Assembly: GCA_018713255.1 (NCBI GenBank)
Contig: DVFL01000041.1
Location: forward strand, 22,145 to 86,144
From: Candidatus Cottocaccamicrobium excrementipullorum
Lineage (GTDB): Bacteria; Bacillota; Clostridia; Lachnospirales; Lachnospiraceae
Direction: 5' to 3'
DNA: 64,000 bases
Under the pieces are notes generated by a model that was given only the letters and a program-made list of their open reading frames with translations, searched no databases and was not told the origin of the DNA. Below are positions 30,892 through 40,629 of this stretch, in pieces. Every line of letters begins with the position of its first letter. The first letter of the stretch is position 1. Made by a program: the position numbers and the translations under genes.

Positions 30892-31659
30892 ATGAGTGAA
30901 GAGAAAGCAAAAGCAAAGTTCAGCATTCACGGCTTGAATCTCCGCTACCAGAATTTTCATGCACTAAAAAACGTGAATATGGACATTTATGAACATAAAA
31001 TTACTGCTTTGATCGGCCCTTCGGGATGCGGGAAATCCACGTTCTTAAAGACCTTAAATCGGATGAACGACTTCGTAAAAGGGGTAACCATTGAAGGGAA
31101 AATCCAGATGGACGAAAAAGATATCTATCGTCAAATGGATCCCATCGAACTCCGAAATAAAGTAGGAATGGTTTTCCAGCAGCCCAATCCCTTTCCCAAA
31201 AGTATCTATGACAACGTGGCATACGGTCCAAGAATCTGCGGAATTCATAAAAAAGCACAGCTGGATGAAATTGTAGAAAAAAGCCTAAAACAAGCAGCAA
31301 TCTGGGACGAATTAAAAGACCGGCTGCATCGAAGCGCCCTTAGTTTGTCTGGAGGACAGCAGCAGCGTCTCTGCATCGCCAGAACCCTGGCGGTAGAACC
31401 GGAAGTCATTCTTATGGACGAACCCACCTCCGCCCTAGATCCAATCTCTACCACGAAAATCGAAGAACTGGCCATTCAGCTGAAAGAAAAATACACCATA
31501 ATCATTGTCACCCACAACATGCAGCAAGCTTCTCGAATTTCCGATTATACTGCCTTCTTCCTTCTTGGTGAAGTGGTGGAATACGCCGCAACCACAGATT
31601 TGTTTGCCCGTCCCCAGGATGCCAGAACAGAAAAATATATAACAGGCAGATTCGGATGA
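30892..31659 (+). CDS. pstB: Phosphate ABC transporter ATP-binding protein PstB
   Basis: ATPase that energises the phosphate importer; 255 aa. Walker A is GPSGCGKST (about residues 42-50), the Q-loop is in VFQQPNPFP, the ABC signature is [10 protein letters not shown], Walker B is [11 protein letters not shown] and the switch His is in [12 protein letters not shown] at 30892 follows AAAGGAAC. It is the last gene; a terminator follows directly, so no phoU is in the operon. Confidence 0.97.
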   Translation: MSEEKAKAKFSIHGLNLRYQNFHALKNVNMDIYEHKITALIGPSGCGKSTFLKTLNRMNDFVKGVTIEGKIQMDEKDIYRQMDPIELRNKVGMVFQQPNPFPKSIYDNVAYGPRICGIHKKAQLDEIVEKSLKQAAIWDELKDRLHRSALSLSGGQQQRLCIARTLAVEPEVILMDEPTSALDPISTTKIEELAIQLKEKYTIIIVTHNMQQASRISDYTAFFLLGEVVEYAATTDLFARPQDARTEKYITGRFG

Positions 31660-31687
31660 TATTCTTTCCTTTCTTGCCCATTTGCAT

Positions 31688-31723
31688 GAAGCCCGGGAAT
31701 TTTCAGAATCCCGGGCTTCTTTC
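31688..31723 (+). terminator. Terminator of the pst operon
   Basis: GAAGCCCGGGA (31688-31698) pairs perfectly with TCCCGGGCTTC (31709-31719) and is followed by a short TTTC tract. Confidence 0.92.
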
Positions 31724-31801
31724 ATAAAATTTTCCCCTTTGCCTCACAAGAATCATAAAGGAGTCTCCCTCCGGCCCCTTTCCGGCGGCCGGCTTCCTGT
31801 T

Positions 31802-32416
31802 TCAACTGAAAGATTCCTCCGGCGGCTGCCCTTCGTGAGCCTTCCATTGACATTCCATCACCGCCATCTTTGAAAACACGGCAGTAAACGATGAATCTTC
31901 CGGTGAACAGGCATAAATGCCGAACCGTATTTTCCCTCCGCCTTTATTCATGTGGCAAATACGCATCTGGCTGTAATTGATTCCATCGCGAGAACATTCA
32001 ATGCAATAATCATCCTCCCGCCTGCTGAACCGGTACCACATGGACTTAATAGACGCGTCAATTACCGTTGTGGCCCAATCAGAATATCCCCCATTGGTCA
32101 CAACACTTCCTAAATGCTGGTATTCTTCGTTTTCATATTCCACGGAGCCTTTCAGCCAGTTTTCACTGTCTAAATACATAACGATCCCGCATTGGTCAAA
32201 CCGGTGATGACTTCCCGAAAAATCCGTCTTTACCACAAAACTAAAATACTGTTCTTCTGTCTCCATCTGCAGTACAGGGGCATTATCGTTCCGAAAATGA
32301 TAATACGTTCTCTGCCATAAATCAGTGTGGGGTTCTGTGGTAATCTCTATTTTGTCCTCTTGTATTTTGTATTCTTTTGGCTGCCTTGTCCATTGAAACT
32401 CGTTCATCTTCATCTT
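31802..32416 (-). CDS. DUF1349 domain protein (concanavalin-like fold)
   Basis: A 204-aa cytoplasmic protein covering one DUF1349 domain, which has a beta-sandwich (concanavalin A-like) fold and is thought to bind sugars. Recognisable segments: FRNDNAPVLQM, the DQCGIVMYLDSENWLKGSVEYE block and the WYRFSRREDDYCIECSRDG block. I start at ATG 32416 (MKMNEFQW), which has AGAGG five bases upstream and AGGAGG further up; the frame extends to 32494. No clear partner gene; it is isolated between the pst terminator and the TRAP operon terminator. Confidence 0.82.
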   Translation of the reverse strand, partial: KMKMNEFQWTRQPKEYKIQEDKIEITTEPHTDLWQRTYYHFRNDNAPVLQMETEEQYFSFVVKTDFSGSHHRFDQCGIVMYLDSENWLKGSVEYENEEYQHLGSVVTNGGYSDWATTVIDASIKSMWYRFSRREDDYCIECSRDGINYSQMRICHMNKGGGKIRFGIYACSPEDSSFTAVFSKMAVMECQWKAHEGQPPEESFS

Positions 32417-32574
32417 TGCCTCTTTACCTCCTGTATTTTCCGCCTGCTGCTCTTCCATCTGAGAACGCATCTGAGAACGTCTTCTATTTATCACCAGTAT
32501 ATCATACTTTTTCTAACCTTATCATCAGATTGCCACATTATTTGAACGGTGATTTCCTTCATTTACTTCCAGCA

Positions 32575-32612
32575 AAAGAAAAACGGCGCAGCAGTCTGAA
32601 GCTGCTGCGCCG
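32575..32612 (-). terminator. Terminator of the TRAP transporter operon
   Basis: CGGCGCAGCAG (32584-32594) pairs with CTGCTGCGCCG (32602-32612). On the minus strand, the stem is followed by TTTTCTTTTG. Confidence 0.92.
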
Positions 32613-32658
32613 AAACAATCTAAGGTTTTGAACCTGCCACAAAAAACTGCCGAACCTT

Positions 32659-33948
32659 TTATAAACTATAGCCTAAGATAGAAGGCAGCCAGGTAGTTAA
32701 CGGGCGCCAAATGCTGATGGCAATCAGCACCAGAACATTACAAGAAAGATAAGGAAGAGCGCCTTTAAAAATGTCTACAATCGGCATTCTGTTGATCTTA
32801 TTGCAGGCATTCAGGCACATGCCCACCGGAGGAGTAACCAGACCGATGGCAAGACCGGTAATCATCATTGCTCCAAACTGCAGCGCAGAAAATCCATAGC
32901 TTTCCATGACAGGAAGCATAATGGGCGTAAGCAGAAGAATCGCCGGGCTCACATCAATAAAGCATCCTACCAGAAGAATCATCACATCGAATACCAGAGC
33001 GATTCCCCAGTAAGGCATATTTAATCCCACAAAGAAATCCGCCACGGTCTGAGGAACCTGAAGCATGGTTAATACCCAGGTGAAAATCGTGGTAAAGCCG
33101 ATAATAATCATAATGGAAGAAGATGAAATAAAGGTCTTTTTCAGCGCCTCCCACACATCCTTCCAGGTCAGCTCACGATACAGGAAAAAGCCCACCAGCA
33201 TGGCATAAAGCACAGCCACTCCCGCGCTCTCTGAAGCGGTGCAGATTCCAAAGGATACGCATACAATGATAAAAATCGGCATCAGAAGAGCGGGAATTCC
33301 AGCCAGAATATCATGGGCAAATTCCTTGCCGTTAAACGGAGTTCTTGCCGGGTGCCAGCGTTTTTTATGGCTGATCCAAAATACCAGAATCAGCTGGGTA
33401 AGGCCAATCAGAATACCCGGAACCGCACCTGCCATAAACAGCGCGCCTACAGAAGCGCCGGAAATCATGGAATACACAATCATAGGCGTACTTGGCGGAA
33501 TAATCATTCCCATAGTAGAAGACGCCACGGTAATCCCTGCAGAAGCATCCTTAGGATAGCCAAGATCCTCCATTGCCGGAATTAAAATACTTCCCAGGGC
33601 AGAGGTATCTGCCACCGAAGAGCCGGAAATTCCGCCAAAAATCATGGATGCTACGATGTTTACCTCCCCCAGTCCGCCATGAAAAGGCCGAAGGATCTGC
33701 AGACAGAAATTAATAATCCTCTTTGTAATTCCGCCAGTGTTCATTAACTCTCCTGCCAGCATAAATAAAGGCATGGCAATCATCAATTCACTGAACACTC
33801 CATTCCACACTCTCTGTGGAACCATTGACATAAAATTCGGAACATTAGCAGAAATATAGGTTACACAGGATGCTCCGATTGCAAAAGCCAGCGGCACTCC
33901 CAGCACTGCAAAGAAAACCAGAAGCCCCAACAGAATCAACATGACCAT
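32659..33948 (-). CDS. dctM: TRAP transporter large permease (DctM)
   Basis: Large membrane subunit (429 aa, about 12 helices) of a tripartite ATP-independent periplasmic-type transporter, which uses an ion gradient to import carboxylates or sialic-acid-like acids. Typical segments: MPLFMLAGELMNTGGI, the SSTMGMIIPPSTPMIVYSMISG block and MLPVMESYGFSALQFG. It begins 18 bases downstream of the DctQ stop, on the same strand. The substrate is not determinable from the permease alone. Confidence 0.95.
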   Translation of the reverse strand: MVMLILLGLLVFFAVLGVPLAFAIGASCVTYISANVPNFMSMVPQRVWNGVFSELMIAMPLFMLAGELMNTGGITKRIINFCLQILRPFHGGLGEVNIVASMIFGGISGSSVADTSALGSILIPAMEDLGYPKDASAGITVASSTMGMIIPPSTPMIVYSMISGASVGALFMAGAVPGILIGLTQLILVFWISHKKRWHPARTPFNGKEFAHDILAGIPALLMPIFIIVCVSFGICTASESAGVAVLYAMLVGFFLYRELTWKDVWEALKKTFISSSSIMIIIGFTTIFTWVLTMLQVPQTVADFFVGLNMPYWGIALVFDVMILLVGCFIDVSPAILLLTPIMLPVMESYGFSALQFGAMMITGLAIGLVTPPVGMCLNACNKINRMPIVDIFKGALPYLSCNVLVLIAISIWRPLTTWLPSILGYSL

Positions 33949-33966
33949 GGTAATTTCGCTCCTTTC

Positions 33967-34503
33967 CTATGCCGGCTGATCGTCTTTTGTCAGCGCCTTA
34001 TTCTTTGGTGCAAAATACGATTCATCTGCCGTAATGAATTCAACAATTTTCACCACAACGCATACTGCACACAGAATTCCGCATACCGGCATGATCCCGT
34101 ACATATATTTCATAGGAATTTCCATGCCCATACTCAGCTGTTTTCCGGCTACGCCTACATAAAGGAAACCCTGATATACAAACACCAGGTCCACTACCAG
34201 CACAATGAGATAATCCAGTACACTCAGCCACCGTTTAATGGACGGCTTTACTCCATCATAAAAAATATCAATTATTACATGCTCGTTTTTAATAATATTT
34301 ACTCCCATCCCCCAGAAAGTTGTAAATGCGAACAAGGTTACATTAAACTCTGAGAGCTGTTTCCAGCTTAACGAAAAGAAGTAGCGGGCAAATACAGAAA
34401 AGACCACTAAAAACGCCAGAAGTCCCATGGCAATTACGCCAATCCCAAAATACACAGCAAACAACTTCTGACCTGCTTTTTTTAACGTTTCTATGATATT
34501 CAA
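33967..34503 (-). CDS. dctQ: TRAP transporter small permease (DctQ)
   Basis: Small membrane subunit (178 aa, four predicted helices) that pairs with DctM. The family-like segment TTFWGMGVNIIKNEHVIIDIFYD occurs in the second loop (only part conserved), with the helix SYLMG-like region replaced by KQLSMGMEIPMKYMYGI near the C-terminus. Start ATG at 34503 has GAAAGGGG upstream. Middle gene of the three-gene TRAP operon. Confidence 0.92.
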   Translation of the reverse strand: MNIIETLKKAGQKLFAVYFGIGVIAMGLLAFLVVFSVFARYFFSLSWKQLSEFNVTLFAFTTFWGMGVNIIKNEHVIIDIFYDGVKPSIKRWLSVLDYLIVLVVDLVFVYQGFLYVGVAGKQLSMGMEIPMKYMYGIMPVCGILCAVCVVVKIVEFITADESYFAPKNKALTKDDQPA

Positions 34504-34540
34504 CCCCTTTCTTTTACCAGTTTTTCAAAAGACCGTTGAT

Positions 34541-35629
34541 CTACTGAGCGTTTGCCACAATGTCCTGCAGCTCCTGCAGCTCTTCCGCGGTCAAAATTCC
34601 CTCCTCAATACACTGATCATATACAACCTGAACCGCATCCTTAAACGCCTGCAGTTCATCATCCGTAGGCTCATAAATTTCGCAGCCTGCATCCAGAATC
34701 GTCTGCTTAGCTGCTTCGCCCTGCTCATCAATCAGCTGATCATTATATGTACCCATATCGGCGGCACATTCTGTAATAATATCCTGATATTCCTGGGGAA
34801 GGCTGTTCCACCAGGAAGCATTTACATAGAATGGATCGGGATGAAACTGATAATTTACCTCAGTGAAATATTTCTGCACCTCATAAAACTTCATATCCCG
34901 CACATTTACCCAGGGATTTTCCTGTCCGTCTGCAACACCTGTCTTCAATCCCATGTACAAATCAGAATAAGGAATGGAAGTGGTGGTGGCGCCAAGGGCA
35001 ATAAAAGTTTTATCAATGGTGCTCATTCCATTGGTTCTCATCTTTAAGCCCTTTAAATCTTCCGGCTTTGTAATGGGATGCTTGCTGTTGGAAAACTGCC
35101 GCCATCCTCCTGCATCACAAAGATTGATGATTACCGTTCCCGTTTCTTCTTCTGCTTCTGCACAAACCTTCTTTGCCAGATCACTGTTTAACAACGCTGT
35201 CACCTGGGTCCGGTTCTGTGCAAGGAAAGGAAGGGTAAACATTAACAGTCTGGGACTAAAATCAAACTGTCCGCCGCGCATGCCTTGGATTGTTCCTGTT
35301 ACAACCTGCTCCAGCATCTCTTTTTCTGTGCCCAGCTGTCCATTTCCAAATACTTCAACCGTCACATGACCGTTAGTTTTTTCCTCTACATCCTCTGCAA
35401 ATTTCACCATAGAATCATAACGAGGATTTCCTTCTGGCTGCGCGTGTCCTACCATCATGGTAAAATCTCCAAGATTCTGGACTTCATCGCCAGCTGAGTC
35501 TCCCCCTGCACTCTCTGTTACTGCTTCCGTTCCAGCTCCCTCTGCCGCTGTTTCCTGAGTTCCTCCCTGGCAGGCTGTAAGGCTTACCGTCATTGCCAGC
35601 GCCAGAAGCATTGCAACCGTCTTTCTCAT
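34541..35629 (-). CDS. dctP: TRAP transporter substrate-binding lipoprotein (DctP)
   Basis: Solute-binding protein (362 aa) delivering the substrate to DctQM. The N-terminus is a lipoprotein signal (SLTAC, Cys20), followed by a Glu/Ala/Thr-rich linker. The mature domain shows the DctP-family pattern, including the LKMRTNGMSTIDKTFIALGA region and the PYSDLYMGLKTGVADGQENP stretch with the usual Arg contact residue. The start ATG at 35629 is set by AAGGAGG; the frame extends to 35665. It is the first gene of the operon and its upstream region carries GTATAC-centred palindromes that are likely operators of the divergent GntR regulator. Confidence 0.95.
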   Translation of the reverse strand: MRKTVAMLLALAMTVSLTACQGGTQETAAEGAGTEAVTESAGGDSAGDEVQNLGDFTMMVGHAQPEGNPRYDSMVKFAEDVEEKTNGHVTVEVFGNGQLGTEKEMLEQVVTGTIQGMRGGQFDFSPRLLMFTLPFLAQNRTQVTALLNSDLAKKVCAEAEEETGTVIINLCDAGGWRQFSNSKHPITKPEDLKGLKMRTNGMSTIDKTFIALGATTTSIPYSDLYMGLKTGVADGQENPWVNVRDMKFYEVQKYFTEVNYQFHPDPFYVNASWWNSLPQEYQDIITECAADMGTYNDQLIDEQGEAAKQTILDAGCEIYEPTDDELQAFKDAVQVVYDQCIEEGILTAEELQELQDIVANAQ

Positions 35630-35675
35630 ACAAAATACCTCCTTTTTCAATTCCCCTATCCACATTTGAATTTAA

Positions 35676-35687
35676 CTTGTATACAAG
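35676..35687. promoter_or_regulatory. Candidate GntR operator 1
   Basis: Perfect 12-bp palindrome CTTGTATACAAG, 47 bases upstream of the dctP start. The same TGTATACA core recurs at 35743 and 35912. Confidence 0.7.
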
Positions 35688-35742
35688 ATAAATCCTTATT
35701 TTTCCTTACTTTTAAGGACTTATTTATTCTTTTGTTTTTACC

Positions 35743-35750
35743 TGTATACA
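35743..35750. promoter_or_regulatory. Candidate GntR operator 2
   Basis: TGTATACA palindromic core within CCTGTATACAATC, in the divergent dctP/gntR region. Confidence 0.55.
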
Positions 35751-35910
35751 ATCTGCCTACATATTAACACAATATTAACGTTTTGGCAATAGGAATTTTG
35801 TATGTTTTTTACATTCTTCTCATTATTCTCTCACATTTTTTGTTCATAAAGCCCACACTTTTAAAAAACCCTTTATTTTCTTATTGATCTTTTCGTTCAA
35901 ACTAGCTATA

Positions 35911-35921
35911 CTGTATACAAG
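35911..35921. promoter_or_regulatory. Candidate GntR operator 3
   Basis: CTGTATACAAG, matching operator 1 at 10 of 11 positions, 68 bases before the gntR start and close to where its promoter should lie. A related GTATACAA also occurs at 36000-36007, inside the first codons of the regulator gene. Confidence 0.65.
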
Positions 35922-35988
35922 TTGCTTTTTCAATACAACAGTGTGACATTTTTTCACTGCCATTTCAAGAAAATAAAGGGGAATTTCT

Positions 35989-36693
35989 GTGAGCACATCG
36001 TATACAAATGATCAAATTTACCATATTCTTGAAGACGAAATCGTCTCCTTAAAATTATCTCCCGGCGATACATTAAGCGAAAACAGTCTGTGCAGCCGTT
36101 TTCATGTCTCTCGTACGCCGATTCGCAGCATTCTTCAGCGCCTGCAGCAAAACCGGTTTGTAAAAATCATTCCATACAAAGGAACCATTGTCACCTCGAT
36201 TAACCTGGACATTGCCACTCAGCTTATTTATCACCGTGTAGCGGTGGAGACTATGGTACTGCGGGATTTTATCCGCTCCTGTTCTCCTACTGATGTTGAA
36301 CGCGTACGATATTGTCTGGAAATGCTGGAACAATCCACCGCCAATGCTGCAGATCTGGAACATTTTGATATCAATGCATTTCTTCAAAAGGATTTGGAAA
36401 TGCATCATGTATGGTTTCATATCACGAAAAAAGATTATCTGTGGGATCTTCTCACTGCCCCTCATCCAGACTACTCTCGTTTTATCCGGCTGGACATCGT
36501 AGGAGCGAAAAATGTGCCTGATGTGCTGAAAGATCACCGCAGCATGATGGCGCTCATCGATCAGAGATGTGATCAAGGAATTGAAGAGCTGATGTCTCAT
36601 CATCTGTACGGCGGTGTACGAAGGCTTGGAGGATGCCTGTTCTCTGACGAATACAAAAAATATTTCTCTTCCCCAGAAACAGAAGATCAATGA
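35989..36693 (+). CDS. GntR-family (FCD type) transcriptional regulator
   Basis: A 234-aa regulator: N-terminal winged helix (about 8-70; LSENSLCSRFHVSRTPIRSILQRL) and an all-helical ligand-binding FCD/VanR-like domain (about 80-215) with a metal-site His pattern (His128-like, HHVW, and HHLYGG). The start is GTG at 35989 with AAAGGGG seven bases upstream. Divergent orientation to the TRAP operon and shared GTATAC sites suggest it senses the TRAP substrate and represses both its own gene and dctPQM. A terminator hairpin follows at 36728. Confidence 0.9.
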   Translation: MSTSYTNDQIYHILEDEIVSLKLSPGDTLSENSLCSRFHVSRTPIRSILQRLQQNRFVKIIPYKGTIVTSINLDIATQLIYHRVAVETMVLRDFIRSCSPTDVERVRYCLEMLEQSTANAADLEHFDINAFLQKDLEMHHVWFHITKKDYLWDLLTAPHPDYSRFIRLDIVGAKNVPDVLKDHRSMMALIDQRCDQGIEELMSHHLYGGVRRLGGCLFSDEYKKYFSSPETEDQ

Positions 36694-36727
36694 ATGATTC
36701 AGACAAAAAGTCAGTTAAACAAAAAAA

Positions 36728-36757
36728 GCCGAAAGCCTGCAAATCAAGGCTTTCGGC
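36728..36757. terminator. Bidirectional terminator between gntR and tRNA-Arg
   Basis: GCCGAAAGCCT (36728-36738) pairs with AGGCTTTCGGC (36747-36757). On the minus strand the stem is followed by seven Ts, serving the tRNA; on the plus strand by GCTTTATT. Confidence 0.92.
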
Positions 36758-36766
36758 GCTTTATTC

Positions 36767-36843
36767 TGGCGTTCCCGAGGTGATTTGAACACCCGACCTA
36801 CCGCTTAGGAGGCGGTCGCTCTATCCAGCTGAGCTACGGAAAC
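36767..36843 (-). tRNA. tRNA-Arg (anticodon CCT), CCA encoded
   Basis: Read on the minus strand: acceptor GTTTCCG pairs with CGGGAAC (one G-U), D arm GCTCAGCTGGATAGAGC, anticodon stem ACCGC/GCGGT with loop CTCCTAA giving anticodon CCT (reads AGG), T arm GGGTGTTCAAATCACCT region, discriminator G and encoded CCA. 77 nt. It is transcribed from a TATAAT at 36875-36870 and terminated at 36757-36721. Confidence 0.96.
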
Positions 36844-36847
36844 GAAC

Positions 36848-36869
36848 ATGGTGCAGTTAACTGCACCAT
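36848..36869. repeat. 22-bp perfect palindrome just upstream of tRNA-Arg
   Basis: Left half ATGGTGCAGTT, exact complement on the right, centred on GTTAAC. It sits directly between the tRNA promoter -10 (complement of ATTATA at 36870-36875) and the mature tRNA 5' end, so it is either an operator or a 5' leader hairpin. Confidence 0.85.
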
Positions 36870-36933
36870 ATTATAGTACCTTATAATGGAAAAAAAATCA
36901 AGACCTAATTCTTTTCTCCCATTTCATGCTCTT

Positions 36934-37812
36934 TCAATCCCGGAAGTTTACCTTCCCTGTCATCCAGATCTGTCCTTTGAACCGACGGCCTGGAGCAGGC
37001 TCGCCCAGCAGATCTGCCTGATTAATTCCCACGTTAAACATGATGTCATTGCATTCAATGGTCAGATTATAAATTTCTTCTCCCGTTATAAAATTAGTTA
37101 GACTTCGAACCTCTTTAATTTCGCCTACAATGGCGTACTGATCGCACTCGATTCCCCAGGGCATAAAACATGATTCGATAATCGAGTAAACATCTTCCTT
37201 TCGGATTCTCCGTGAGATTTTCGAATATAAATCAATATCTTCAATGGTCAATGTTTCCATGGCGTCTTCATCCCCATGTTTAGCAGCCTCCAAAAGACTG
37301 TTGCGGTTAATCGAAGCCACCTTGGCCAGTTCTATCTGCCTTGCGGTCTTTTGAATCGGCAGCAGGATTTTTCCGTCCACCGACCAGGCTGATAAATTTA
37401 CTGATTCAGAGTCTAATGAAAGATGATTCTGTCTGCGAATTCTATATTCCATGGAATTGCTGACATAAAAAATCAGGGAAATTCCCACCTTATATTCATC
37501 CAGCATTCCCGCATAGGTTTCTTTTTCTGCATGACGCTCAATGGTACATTCCTCTTTCGAGCTGGCAAAGTCGCCATTCAGATAAGGAAAATAGTAGTCC
37601 AGATGAAATTCTCCTTCTGCCGTCTCTTCTCCTGCCATCCTTACTCCAATCCCAGGAGCAAGTTCACTGTGATATTCCACATATGTTGTTCCTTCTGGAA
37701 GCTCCAGTCTTCCTGTCTCTATTTTATGATTCATCAGAACAGAGAGAAGCTCTTCCTCCTCTCGTCTCGTCTTGCAGCCACGAAAACCTGCTGCTCTCAA
37801 AAATTTATGCAT
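36934..37812 (-). CDS. DUF3881 family protein
   Basis: A 292-aa soluble protein of unknown function found in Lachnospiraceae. It starts MHKFLRAAGF at 37812, after AGAGGTGATTCT; the frame reaches 37869 but lacks a ribosome binding site there. Conserved-looking regions: the YHSELAPGIGVRMAGEE segment, the two-Arg IRRQNHLSLDSESVNLSAWS block and the DIDLYSKISRRIRKEDVYSIIESCFMPWG stretch, followed by a C-terminal OB-like beta region. No signal peptide or membrane segment. It is of value mainly as a family marker. Confidence 0.83.
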   Translation of the reverse strand: MHKFLRAAGFRGCKTRREEEELLSVLMNHKIETGRLELPEGTTYVEYHSELAPGIGVRMAGEETAEGEFHLDYYFPYLNGDFASSKEECTIERHAEKETYAGMLDEYKVGISLIFYVSNSMEYRIRRQNHLSLDSESVNLSAWSVDGKILLPIQKTARQIELAKVASINRNSLLEAAKHGDEDAMETLTIEDIDLYSKISRRIRKEDVYSIIESCFMPWGIECDQYAIVGEIKEVRSLTNFITGEEIYNLTIECNDIMFNVGINQADLLGEPAPGRRFKGQIWMTGKVNFRD

Positions 37813-37958
37813 AGAATCACCTCTGCTTTCTCTGTGTTTCGGATTCAGCAAACCACTGCAAATGGTCAATTCTCAGCTTTAGAAATCTTCCGCCAAGTAT
37901 CTTTGGTGATTATACAATATATATATTCAAAATACTAGTAAAATTTTTATGATATCAA

Positions 37959-38145
37959 GGTCAAAAGGTCGGAATTCCCATGCAAGCTTGCCTGCAAAAG
38001 GATTTTCGATCTTGGGCCCCGCCAAAAACATGAATAAGCAGCCATTTTCACAGAAAAATGAGCGGATTATGAATGTTTTTGAGGCTTGTGGGAGTGCGAA
38101 GCACGGAACAAGCCGGTATCATAGGGGCAAAAAACCTTTTGATCC
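37959..38145. repeat. Inverted-repeat-bounded non-coding element (MITE- or ncRNA-like)
   Basis: The 187-base stretch begins with GGTCAAAAGGT (37959-37969) and ends with its near-exact inverse ACCTTTTGATCC (38134-38145, one-base bulge). Inside, GGCTTGT (38083) pairs with ACAAGCC (38108-38114) and an inner GTGC/GCAC. A 72-aa frame runs across it but has no ribosome binding site or family. The gap 37813-38313 contains otherwise only AT-rich sequence and the gdhA terminator. Confidence 0.5.
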
Positions 38146-38244
38146 CAACTTCATTTTTATTACATAAGTTGGAACATTCATATAGATTTGCCATATTTTT
38201 CTTCTGCCTTTTAGAACAAGCCTGTTTTAGGGGAGAGAATCTCA

Positions 38245-38287
38245 TAAAAAACGCCCCAGAAGCAGGAATCATCCAGCCTTTGGGGCG
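38245..38287 (-). terminator. Terminator of gdhA
   Basis: CGCCCCA (38252-38258) pairs with TGGGGCG (38281-38287), with an inner GC/GC stem. On the minus strand it is followed by TTTTTTATG. Confidence 0.9.
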
Positions 38288-38313
38288 ATCTTTCGTTTAC
38301 TGATTGAACAATT

Positions 38314-40206
<1,893 letters not shown>

Positions 40207-40252
40207 TAAAGACGTCCTTCTGCAGTATAGTATAGTGCAAAAGGCGTCTTTA
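40207..40252. terminator. Terminator-like hairpin, likely end of the parA-parB-DUF4446 transcript
   Basis: TAAAGACGTCC-TTCTGCA pairs with TGCAAAAGG-CGTCTTTA with one bulge and one mismatch; T-rich flanks occur on both strands. It lies beyond the 108-bp repeats relative to the DUF4446 gene. Confidence 0.7.
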
Positions 40253-40272
40253 CTTTTACTCTATCAGTCCGG

Positions 40273-40611
40273 CGCATGACGGTTTACTTTGACCACCCGC
40301 CGCCGACTAGGCGGCATCAATTCAGGGATTCCAAATGCGCCGCCAGACTTTTTCGGATTGGATAAAGACCTGACCGCCGGCGCATGACGGTTTACTCTGA
40401 CCACCCGCCGCCGATTAGGCGGCATCAATTCAGGGATTCCAAATGCGCCGCCAGACTTTTTCGGATTGGATGGCACCCTGACCGCCGGCGCATGTTGGTT
40501 TACTCTGACCACCCGCCGCCGACTAGGCGGCATCAATTCAGGGATTCCAAATGCGCCGCCAGACTTTTTCGGATTGGATGAAGACCTGACCGCCGGCGCA
40601 TGTTGGTTTGT
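40273..40611. repeat. Three exact-length 108-bp tandem repeats plus a partial fourth
   Basis: Units begin with CGCATG at 40273, 40381 and 40489, and a fragment starts at 40597. Copies are nearly identical, differing mainly just before the unit end. Each holds two palindromic parts: CCGCC-GACTA-GGCGG, and ATGCGCCG pairing with CGGCGCAT across the unit junction (about 55 bases apart). Because 108 is a multiple of three, a minus-strand frame (40264-40626) stays open through all copies, but it has no ribosome binding site. Diverged relatives occur at 45627 and 45751. Confidence 0.93.
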
Positions 40612-40629
40612 TTTGATCCACCACACCGT

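Noticed and set aside
37949..38167. 72-aa open frame
   Set aside because: No ribosome binding site and it runs through inverted repeats and hairpins; more likely non-coding.
40273..40611. CRISPR array
   Set aside because: Units are contiguous, 108 bp, with no unique spacers, and no cas genes are present.
40264..40626. Minus-strand 120-aa open frame with three 36-residue repeats (HAPAVR ... GGAFGIPELMPP)
   Set aside because: It is open only because the 108-bp unit is a multiple of three; there is no ribosome binding site, the residue bias (Pro/Arg) reflects GC palindromes, and diverged copies at 45.6-45.8 kb do not keep a frame. Treated as a DNA repeat.
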